Below, piece after piece: positions 54,630 through 64,000 of a stretch of 64,000 nucleotides of DNA (within the stretch, counting starts at the first letter, position 1; each line of letters begins with the position of its first letter). Origin of the DNA: Diplolepis rosae (lineage: Eukaryota > Arthropoda > Insecta > Hymenoptera > Diplolepididae); the NCBI GenBank assembly GCA_030998225.1, contig JAPYXD010000403.1, positions 6,324,001 to 6,388,000 of the forward strand, read 5' to 3'. The notes below the pieces were generated by a model, which did not search any database, was not told the DNA's origin, and saw only the letters and a list, made by a program, of their open reading frames with translations. The translations under genes were made by a program, and so were the position numbers.

Positions 54630-55526
54630 TTATTATAATAATATGGAGGGTGACACTACCATTTCTACACATTTCGAGTATTTATCTTACAAAATGTATT
54701 AGTCCTCAAAAATTTTACAAATTTTGAGCTAATGTTCAATATGTCTAGACTGTTTCTAAATAACTTTTACAGAATAAATATAAATAAAGAAAACGAATAG
54801 GCAAAAATGATGTTGCATCTCTGTCGAATCGCATGGTCTCGGCATGGGTGCATCTCTTTTTCTTCGCGTTCGATCGATAAATCTCTTGACGGTATCGGTG
54901 CGCTTGAACGCAGTTAAAGAAAATCCCATCCTGACTGCAGTTTTGGATTAAAAAATCTCAAAATATATTAAAAAACTGCCTGAAAGCCTGCTAAACAACT
55001 TTCTCGCTGAAAGTTCTCTCAACTCTAAACTTCCACGCATAATTTTTGTTCTTTGAAGATGAAAAATGAGTATTTTGCCAGCCGCAACTGTTATAATAAA
55101 AATTATTAACAAATTGAGAATTTTTTTATGTTGAACATAACCATCTGAAGCTCTAGGGTTTTTGAGTCTGTTGATAAAATTTCAGACTATTCCAGACAAA
55201 TTTCAAATTCAAAAAATACGGTTTTCTTCGATTATAAAAACAACTAGAGTTCTGACACAAAATTTTATGGGAGCAAAAATATTCTGAATGACATTTAACA
55301 TGTACTGCCACGTATTTTGAATTATTTTTCCGAATTATTTATTTAAATGAAAAAAAAAGTTCACGCATTGCGGTATCCCCTCTTTTGCCTACTAGGCCGC
55401 GCGCTCCGTCCGTTATGGAATCCGAAGCCTCAATTTCTTACACGGCCCTGTATTTTCTATGGATAAAATGCACCCAAAATGTTATGGGAAATATCGCAAG
55501 TGCTTCGGTAGCCGTGTGGTTTAATT
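54630..55526. other. AT-rich intergenic DNA
   Basis: No gene. A GC-richer patch at 54820-54930 (GATCGATAAATCTC, CGGTATCGG) has no recognised function. The frame at 55385-55687 runs into the next fold-back element and is not supported. Confidence 0.4.
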
Positions 55527-56297
55527 TACAAGAATTTTTGTTAATTTCTCATTTTTTTGGCATTGGGCCAGTTTCTTTTTATTTTCTTCTATTAAAATTA
55601 TCAATGTTATTTATGATAAAAAACGAAAAAAAGAGAAGGCAAACGTTTCGGTCATATATGGGGGCCCTCTTCAGTGCCACAAATTAAAAGATTAATTCAA
55701 AATTTTCGTAAACGATAAAAATGTAGAAGATATTTAAAATAAGGATAATAATGAAACTCAAAAACTTATCTCATCGCTTGCAATTCAAAATGAAGAAGTC
55801 CAGTAAGCAACAACACGAATTGGAAAAAAATATGTAGAATTCACTATATATAGAAAACCGGATAAAATGAACGAAAAACTTAGAAATTTGTAAACAACAG
55901 GCCGGAATTTTTGTTTGTTTTTTTTCTTTTATAAAGACGGATGACCAATTGGTTATTAATAATAAAATACGATCAGTTTTCAATTTTGAAAACTTTTCTT
56001 GAGGACTTTGTTACCAGAGTCTCTCAACGATCGATCTGAACTGTTTTAAAAACCGACTCGGGACATGTGGCTTTGCTGACAGACAAATTTTTTTTTTAAG
56101 AGTTTCGTTATTATCCTTATTTTAACTATCTTCTACATTTTTATCGTTTACGAAAATTTTGAATTAATCTTTGCGTTTGCCTTCTCTTTTTTGCGTTTTT
56201 CATCATAAATAACATTGATAATTTTAATAGAAGAAAATAAAAAGAAACTGACCCAATGCCAAAAAAATGAGAAATAAACAAAATTTCTGTGAATTTT
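55527..56297. mobile_element. Long fold-back element with hammerhead-like motif in one arm
   Basis: The left half (TTTTTGGCATTGGGCCAGTT, then AAAGATTAATTCAAAATTTT) reappears inverted at 56098-56280. The arms differ by a ~44-bp segment present only on the left (about 55645-55690), which is the hammerhead-like motif. No protein is encoded. Confidence 0.65.
55638..55678 (-). ncRNA. Hammerhead ribozyme candidate
   Basis: Minus strand: GGCA, CTGAAGA, GGGCCCCCATATATGACC, GAAA, CG, TT, TGCC. CTGAAGA fits CTGANGA; GGCA/TGCC makes a 4-bp stem I; helix II is weak (GG/CC plus mismatches). The site would be GTT. Confidence 0.45.
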
Positions 56298-57780
56298 GGG
56301 TCAATATAATAGCAGACATGTCATCAAACATGTCACTTTACAATTTAATTTATAAGGTTTGACTGCGTTATACATGTAGGTTATGTAAAAGTTTAGGTTC
56401 GAATCCTGTCAGCGTAAGATTAATTTCAACAGCGGTAACACATCAGCGATGCGTAGTATAATGTATAATAGTATAGTTTGTAATAAAAATCAATAAAATA
56501 GTGTATAAAATAAAGACAGCTTGCGAAAATAATTATTTTTTCTTACTACCTTTAATAGTCCATAAAAATTTCATTGACTGGCTTTAAAGTTTTCATGGAG
56601 TGCTGTGCGAGCTCTATCTTCCTATATTCAAATTTTCATATTGAATCTTAGAAATATCCAATCTTTAAACTTTTTTTTCTCAAATGATTCATAGAAATTA
56701 TACATTTTGCGTACTCAGAATTTTCACGGACTTTCTATTGAATACTTTTGGAAAGTTCTATACTTTTTCAGGATTGTTGATCTAATTGTACAAGAATGTT
56801 ACTTCTAGTTTTAAGAAATTTTTGAACGTATCTGAAAGTCGAGCACTCTGTCATGTAAATTTCCCAGTACTTTTTTTTTCCGTAATATAGTGTACATAGC
56901 GTAATTAGTAAATAGTGTACATAAGAGATGCTAATCTGACTGAAGACCTCCATGTGATGCATCTTGGGCAAACATAAAAGTTTGGCGAATGTCAGCAGTA
57001 CCAAATGTTAAATCATTATACGAATTGTTTGTTATCGATAAAAGGTTTCGATTTTATGGAGACAATCTCCACTTTATTAAACCACGAGGTGAAAAATAGG
57101 TTGGCCCCTTATTCTTATGGAATCTCGTACTTTTTAGGGGACAAAATATTGTTTTTATTTTTTTAAACTATAACCTAATGTTCTAATTATCATGGAAAAA
57201 ATTTCTACTGCAAATCAGAATACAGGTATTTTACAGAAGAAAAATTTGAGCAATTCAATCGCTTTGTAGAAATGAATATGATTGCCCGATTTTGGACCAA
57301 TTATTAAAACATCTAACGTTAGCTTCTTCATACATTCATGAAGGTGTAGTATTTTACCCACCTGATTTGACGCTCCACATTGGAGTAAACTCGAATAAAT
57401 ACGATGGGGCAATAATTCACTGATATTTGATACTATTTTATTCTATTTCTCGAATCATGATTAACCATATATTTATTCCGACGCAGCTTTGCACAATATT
57501 TATACAATCGAGCCTAATCGAATTTATTCATAGTGGTGCAATATTTGTTCTTATCCTTCTATTTGGGCATATTTGGGTATTGATTGATTGTACCTAACTA
57601 TACATATATATACTTATTTTCGTAAGGGTCAAGCATACGTTTAGTCCCTGGCATATGTAACACTAGTCACTTTTTTGTTTTTTCCAGAGCTTATTTAAAT
57701 CTATACCTACCTTTATCTTTACTCTAAATATAAACCAGAAGCAGCAAGAAAATAAATATAAAGTTTCTTGAGCAACTGAG
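56298..57780. other. AT-rich intergenic DNA
   Basis: No gene recognised. A B-box-like GGTTCGAATCC at 56397-56407 has no A box at the right distance. Confidence 0.45.
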
Positions 57781-58810
57781 AAGTCCTGCTGTCTTCAGTC
57801 GGTAAGTAAAGATATATGTTTCATATCTCTGCTCACACAGCTCATACCATCCGTCAGGTAAGCAGAAATACTTTTCATGACAGTAGTATTGATTTATTTG
57901 GTGATAGAAAAAAACTATAAAAATAGGTTTTGGTTTAGAACGAAATCTATGTTACCAACAGTTGTTAGTCTGGTGACATATATACCGGAATGTTCACTCC
58001 TTCTGTGTTTGTGTGATTTACGTTTCGGAACATTCACCACTGAGGATTTCTTCTCGTTCGGAAAAATCCGCGTTCGGGACATCATAGTGTCACTCACTCA
58101 AGCTTTACTTTTGCACCATCTACTTTTCCTTTAAGAAATTCTTACGTTCTACATCATGGCACGGGATTTTACTCTAGATTTACCCAGATTTGGAGTCGCC
58201 ATTATTGTCCTCACATTGAAGATACGATACGGGTGAAAATCTAGGGAAATTACTTGAAATCACCAATTTTTATATTGATTTCGAGTAATTTCTCTAGATT
58301 TCCGCCAGGATCGCCTCCAAACAATTTTGGGGAAAATTGCCGTAAGTACCTTAAGGAATACTGTATTCGCAAATCTAACTTAAATTGAGCATATAATAAG
58401 GCCAGGAATGAATGAGACATTTTGTATATAAAATATTATAGTCTTGAGATGTGAATGCATTGATTTCGTGACCCTATCATATGATACTTTTTTATGGAAA
58501 ATTCTCTAGGAAGCCATCTTGCACAAAAGCCGGAAACTTCCCTTTAAATAGGGGCTTCGAAAAATTCCCGCCGGTTCGTGTTTCCGGTTTTGTGTAAACA
58601 TGGATTCTTAAGTAATTTTTCATTCTCGAGATGTGGAAGGACTTTTTCCTAGGGAATTTTAAGATAAGAGGTTAAAGCTGGTAGCAATTTTTTTATTAAA
58701 GTGTCTACTTCATATACCGGTGACTAAAGTCGGCTTAAATCCATTTCAGGAACATTTGTCAACGCTGGACTGGAGACATGGACTAATTACGGAGTTTATT
58801 AAGCCAAGTA
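57781..58810 (+). other. Possible host exons, unassigned
   Basis: Two strong donor sites on the plus strand (CGGTAAGT near 57799, CAGGTAAGC near 57857), and a 58-base segment 58750-58807 bounded by CATTTCAG and GTAAGG. The last is open in one frame (EHLSTLDWRHGLITEFIKP). They may be untranslated or coding exons of a gene continuing to the right; no family is recognised. Confidence 0.2.
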
Positions 58811-61519
58811 AGGATATTAGGATCTAATTGCTTAATCGACACCGACAATCCTTCTATTTTTAACTTTTGACACTTTCCCCTATGATCTCCACTCAGGATA
58901 GATGGCAAGAGTCCCCTTTTAGACCTTGTCAAAATTTATCAGAAAACTCCCGCGAAAATTTAAAAAATTCAACCATTTAAAAAAAATTAAATTTACGTAA
59001 TTCTGGATCTGGATAAAAGTCTTATTTTTCATAATTTTGAAGATAATTATATAAATTCTTGTTTTAAAATATGTTAATATCCCTTGCCGAATTTTCTAAT
59101 AACAAAAAATTAGTCTTAATTTCCTAATCTATGCAGCATGTTATTTCTCACTTTTTCTGTTTTTATAGTAATAATTATTTTAAAAGATTTTAACATACTC
59201 AAATTTTCTCAAGATTTCTTTTTCTATTTTTCAAATTCTTTAATCTCCAACATTTTCTTTTTGATATCTACAAATACTGATGATTATTTGAATCAATCAC
59301 GAACATTTGGTCATTCAATTATTCAGACACTTTAAAAGTAACTCTTATAATATTTTCAAGTACAAATTTCCTAACTGTTTGGGCTTGGAACATAATTCTG
59401 AAATCTTTACTTGTACAAATGTTAAAATAAAATTTTGCAGTATTTAAAAAGTTTAAATATTGTAAAAAAGAATTTTTAATCGAAAATAGAAATAAAATAT
59501 TTTAAGTTAAAAAATTTTTTATGTTAACATGTTATATTATTTTTTGTTTTTTCAAATATAGGTAGTGATATTTTTATAAATTTTTTTTGAAAATTTTAAT
59601 AATTATAATTTTTGCCGCAAGCTTATTAAAATGTGCCAAATTTCAAAAATAAATTCAAAAATTGAGCATACATTTTTTAAATTAAGAACTCTAAAAGTCA
59701 GTTTTATTTATTTATCAACAATCGGTATTGCAGAAATCTTAATAAACTTTCTTATCAACGTACCACTTTATTTATTTTAAAGCGGAAGTTTCAAAATTTC
59801 ATTACCTTTCTTGAGTAATTTTGTAAAAAATGTTAAGAACTTCATTACCAAAAATATGGATATTATTGATGAAAGGTAAAATAAAATGTATTATTTCTTT
59901 TATCGACTAGAAAATTTGGAAATTATATAACTGTCGCAAACAATATTTTATGATTTGAGGGAAAATTTAGTAAGTAGCCTTATCTAATAATCTAGAGGGT
60001 TATTAATAGAAAATTACTAACTAGATATAAATTTGAGTAAAAATTTCCTTATCTGAGGATTTTCATTATAAATTCTGCTGAATAACTAGTAATATTTCAA
60101 GAATATTATTAGAATAAATATTTATTCGTGAAGAAGTAATAGCTTTGAATACACAATAAATCCTCGATGTTTAATAAAAAAAAATCATATTCTTGCGGTG
60201 TAGCAAGATTAAAACAATAAATTCATATATTTCACCAAATAATTTCTTGAGAAAGGTACATTTACAAATAAGGTATTTTTGCATATTTCTAATTTTATTT
60301 AGTAACTTATTAGCAATAGCTAACTCTCCTTTGTAAAGTTTTCCGAACGCATCCTGAATTATGAGGTGGCTAGAAAGCCACCTGAAGGCGATCGTAATTC
60401 ACCTACAAATCTGTAATTATTGTGAGCGAAGCATGAATATATTTTATCCAAAATGAGAAATAAGAGAAATTAATATTTATTTATAAAGATAGAAAAAAAT
60501 CACTCAACTTGAAGAAAATTATTTTTTTATAAAGTATGGGATATTTTCCTGGACATCTATTTATGTTAATATTTATGTTAATGTTGCGAAAATTTTCGAA
60601 AAGATTTCAAAATTTTCTGATATCGATTTGAGAAAAATTGTAAAATTTTTTCTCAGGTTTTTACTGTAAATTTTAGTTCAATTGCAATCAAAGAATTTTG
60701 CTACGGTTAAAAATTTTGAAAACTAAAAGTTATTTTTGAGAAATGTTTTTAAACTATACTTTGTGAATCTGAATTAGATTTGTTATTTTATGTTCACCTA
60801 TTGAACTTTGTGTAAAGGCAATTAAAATAATAGAAGCAGACCATAATATACTATAAAATGTATCTTTCCGGTAAATTTGAGAAAATTATTAATTTATTAA
60901 TAAAGCCGTCGAATATATTTCGTGTCGCCAGGCCTTATCACACGACCTTAATATAATAAATTAAATTGAACAATAATATTACTTATATAATGTTATAAAT
61001 ATTGTCTTTTGTGTTGATATTACAAGTCTGAGAAGAGTTTAATTTACAATTAAATATTTTATCTCAAACTATAATTGATTCAAAAATGTGTGAAATTTTT
61101 GTATATTTTTCTTATTTTATTTAAAAAATTTTAAAGAAACCTGGAAATTTATTCTATGGACAAGATAAAAAATGTTTGATTAAATAAATGTTATCTAATT
61201 ATGCCAAATTAATATATTTAATGATATATTTATTTATATATTTATATAATTAATATTTAATATATTCATTTTAATATTAAATGTTAAGTTTTGAAAATAT
61301 TCCTAAAAATCAATTTGAAAAAGAATATAATTTCCTCCCTTATCCCTTGAAAAATCTCTTTCCTATATATTTCCATAATAATTAGTTCACCACTATAGTA
61401 AACTCCAGATGTCACTCGAGCGATCGTGAAACAGAATAAGTTCGACAGAAATCTCACAAATAATTCAATCCATTTTAAAATATTGATCCTATATAAATCA
61501 ACAATCATATTTAAATTTC
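58811..61519. other. Long AT-rich intergenic or intronic DNA
   Basis: Apart from A/T runs and a TATATTTA-rich tract at 61200-61280, nothing is recognised. All frames are short and AT-driven. Confidence 0.5.
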
Positions 61520-62275
61520 TCAAAATCACTTCCAATTTATAGATTTGGTTTTATCTCTATCAGTATTAGATAATCTGAAATTAAAATTTCCCAGCCCAGA
61601 GAATTCCCCAGATAACCTCCACCCTGTTTCCCCTAAACCCTTTTCTTCACCCCAGTTCAGACAATTCAAACGCAACCCTTCTGTTGCGAATTCCAGAAAT
61701 TGTTTACAGAAGTGTCTGAGCAAAAAAAGGCAAGGGAATGAATCGCGAACTGACAATCGACCGCGGATATCGTTGTCCAAATGCGATTCTCTCGCTTCCG
61801 TCCCGACTGGGATCGTCGGCCTCTTAACAAATCAGTGCGATTTAGTGATCCTCCGTACCTCTGAGACTTTAATCCCTCATGCGAATTAGCGAAACGTGTT
61901 GAACCATAAAAAAAAATCTACCGACTCTTCATCTGACCATCTAACGCATCTAACCTCAAATTAAATCCCAAACTCTGTAAATCGAGTCTCCCTTGTCCCC
62001 GGAGTTTTTTCCTCGCGATCGTGAAAATTGAAAAAAGAATAATTCAAGACTTTAATGAAAAAGGAGAAAAAAAACACGTGGTCGATTTTTCCTGAGTATG
62101 ATTAATAAACTAGTTTTAATCTAGTTTTTTCCAAAGTTAGATTTTTAATTTTAATCAAGTGAATAAGTAAATCGAAATTTGGTGAGTGCAAGAAGGTGAG
62201 AGCTAGTGTGGTTCTTATACCAAATTCCCGGTGTCAACTCGATGGGATCCGAATTCCTGACGTCACGGAGCCAAT
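61520..62275 (+). promoter_or_regulatory. GC-richer promoter-like block
   Basis: The base composition changes: many CG dinucleotides and fewer A/T runs. It contains the full CRE palindrome TGACGTCA at 62258-62265, 10 bases before an ATG. Frames on both strands (e.g. 61545-61889) have no domain and are probably by-products of the composition. Confidence 0.45.
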
Positions 62276-62295
62276 ATGGCGTCTACAATAAGCAG
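62276..62295 (+). CDS. Possible first coding exon (MASTIS)
   Basis: CCAATATGGCGTC has the ATGGCG context of YY1/TISU-type initiators. After ATG the frame reads M-A-S-T-I-S and an AG|GTAACC donor follows (phase 2). The rest of the gene would lie beyond the window or far to the right. Weak, but position and context agree. Confidence 0.3.
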
Positions 62296-64000
62296 GTAAC
62301 CTAACCTCTAAACGAGTGTTTCATTTTGTTTTCTAATACCGACAGTTCGAGTATCATTGCCCTGTGGAGATGCAAATCAAGGAAAGGTCTAAGTTACACG
62401 CATCCCTGAAACTATTTCCGTGAATTTTAAACAAGTAAGTCAAGAAATTTAGGGTTTCGCGACGCTTTTCGATGACGCTTTTCACGCAAAGAAAAGACAC
62501 TTCACAACAAAATTTTACTCGCGATTTTATAGTCGAAGGGAGATAGTTACCAAGTCGGTGTTTGATTGCAAGTGTGTACAGGGTAAATGGTGAAAAGGGA
62601 TTTCGATTACGGGAGTTTGAGAGATTGCGCTTTTTCCGAAGAAATGTGAATGGAAATTTGATTTGGAGTTTTGTGTCCAAATTCCCGAAATTCGGCGATT
62701 TTTCCGAGAGGAAAAGTGCATTAGGTGCAGGGAGTCGAGTCGGGCCGTTTGATCGGCGAAATTTCGCCGAGAAGTTTTTTAAGGTCGGTGTGTTTCGTGT
62801 GATTAAAGGCCTAAAAGGAAAAAAATGACCTGTAAACGTATTTAACCGAGTAAATTTCGGTTTTGTTAAGCCTTGGCACGTTTTTGGTCGAAATTCTTCT
62901 TTCTTTTTTATCTCATTACAAAATCGATTTAATGGATTTTTTCGGATCTAATTATTGTATTGGATTTTACAGAAATTTTTCCTTTTTGACTTTGAGAGAA
63001 ATTCAAGTCTCGTGGTATCGATTAAGTGGGGTCAAGTTCTCGAATTTAGAAACAGACTCTAGCAGAAGTAGTTTTATTTGATAGGTTGGTCATATACAGT
63101 CATTTCGATGCTAATTTTTTTCGCTCTAGAGTTATTACCTCATAGAATGTATTATTAGGCGAAAACGGCAATAGAATGCACCAAAATATTGCAAATTTCA
63201 TTTTTCCTTTGAAAATTCATAGATTTGCATTACGAACATTTTAATTCCAAAAATGGCTCCGAAACGAAATTTAAAAATAAATAGCTCAAAATAAGACATT
63301 GACTTTTATAAAAATTTCTTTAAAAACTTAAATTTCAAATTGCGCTATTAAAATGTAGATACTTAATAGGAAGATTTAATTTTAATGCCTAAATTTTATA
63401 CGTATTAGGCAACATTGCAATAATTCTAACAAATTAAAAAAAAATGGATTTGGTTTGAGATTGTGATTAGATTTCAGAAACAAATCATTTTATAGCAAGG
63501 AATTATAAAGAGTAACTAACTTTTCCAAACACATAATTTATTGGAAATTGTAAAAATGAATCATTCTTCATTATCTGTCCAATGGAAATTCGTTACAGAA
63601 AGGATTATCATTATGCTTGACCGAAGTTTTCATTAGAAAATCTTTTTGTTCTATAAATTAGACATGAAATCTTATATAGACTTATAGTTCTTAACGTTCA
63701 TTGAACGATGAAAAAAAGATTTTTTTCATAACGAAATGATTAGTTTTTGTCTCAGTAGTTTGAAAAGTAGCATATATTTTGTGACAGATTATATATTTAA
63801 AGGGCTCTAAATATAGACCTAATAACTAATTTCGTTTTGAAAAAAAAATTTCATCTTTCAATAAACGTTCAAAACTATAAGTAATCCAAATTTTATTTTG
63901 AGGATTCATAATTATGACCTATTTATTATGATTAAGAAATGGATTGAATAGTTTTTTTAAGAGATATAAAGGTAGATTTTATTTTTGGTTTTGAAATTCA
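62296..64000. other. Probable first intron, then AT-rich DNA
   Basis: GC-richer to about 63070, then AT-rich to the window end. Frames on both strands at 62354-63081 have no recognisable domain. No repeats were identified. Confidence 0.35.

Noticed and set aside
56390..56415. B-box-like GGTTCGAATCC
   Set aside because: No A box at the needed distance and no stem structure.
62354..62680. 108-codon minus-strand frame in the GC-richer block
   Set aside because: It overlaps other equally long frames on both strands and has no recognisable domain; it is likely promoter or intron sequence.

Overview
The window looks like nuclear DNA of an insect, most likely a hymenopteran such as a parasitoid wasp. 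This is an inference from long AT-rich stretches, spliceosomal GT-AG exons, tRNA-derived repeats and the mix of R1-like, mariner, pogo/Tigger, Tc1 and Ty3/gypsy elements. There are no bacterial operons, rRNA genes or CRISPR arrays. Most long open frames are transposon genes, or antisense shadows of them.

Host genes. The best one is not visible as a long ORF: a five-exon plus-strand gene (21961-41767) encoding a 263-residue secreted protein with a trypsin-like outline. All three catalytic residues and nearly all cysteines appear to be lost. Introns 2 and 4 (about 12 and 6 kb) are packed with transposons. At the left edge a minus-strand, signal-peptide-bearing small gene is likely (1046 down to 168). 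Near the right end a GC-richer block (61520-63000) holds a CRE octamer and a possible short first coding exon.

Mobile DNA, left to right. There is a 5'-truncated R1-like retrotransposon (2153-5080, minus) with a second 3' fragment of the same family at 45459-45957 (plus). Next come palindromic MITEs with TTAAGGTAGT ends, a THAP fragment, Tc1-like and pogo/Tigger-like remnants, tRNA-Ala-like units in a ~335-bp tandem arrangement, and two mariners joined head to head. A GGCCCAAC-rich satellite with an ~820-bp duplication contains a MITE whose TA target duplication can be read exactly. A mariner (25731-31407) is split by a Ty3/gypsy element (26579-31300) that has a tRNA-Trp primer-binding site, a CHCC Gag finger and a 4-bp target duplication. 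Further mariner and gypsy remnants follow in intron 4.

Two systems stand out. (1) A DNA transposon at 46221-51020 has 797-bp terminal inverted repeats that look identical by eye. It carries a truncated transposase with two nonsense codons beside an apparently intact five-exon DUF4806-like gene. The last exon of that gene lies inside the right repeat, and the left repeat is its inverted copy, ending abruptly inside the transposase frame. (2) Three fold-back elements (33378-33900, 54288-54623, 55527-56297) carry hammerhead-ribozyme-like cores (CTGANGA, helix, GAAACGTY), some with a matching stem I. A decayed relative sits at 9821-9859. This resembles the ribozymes known in Penelope-like retroelements.

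All calls are from reading the sequence. No database search or folding program was run.
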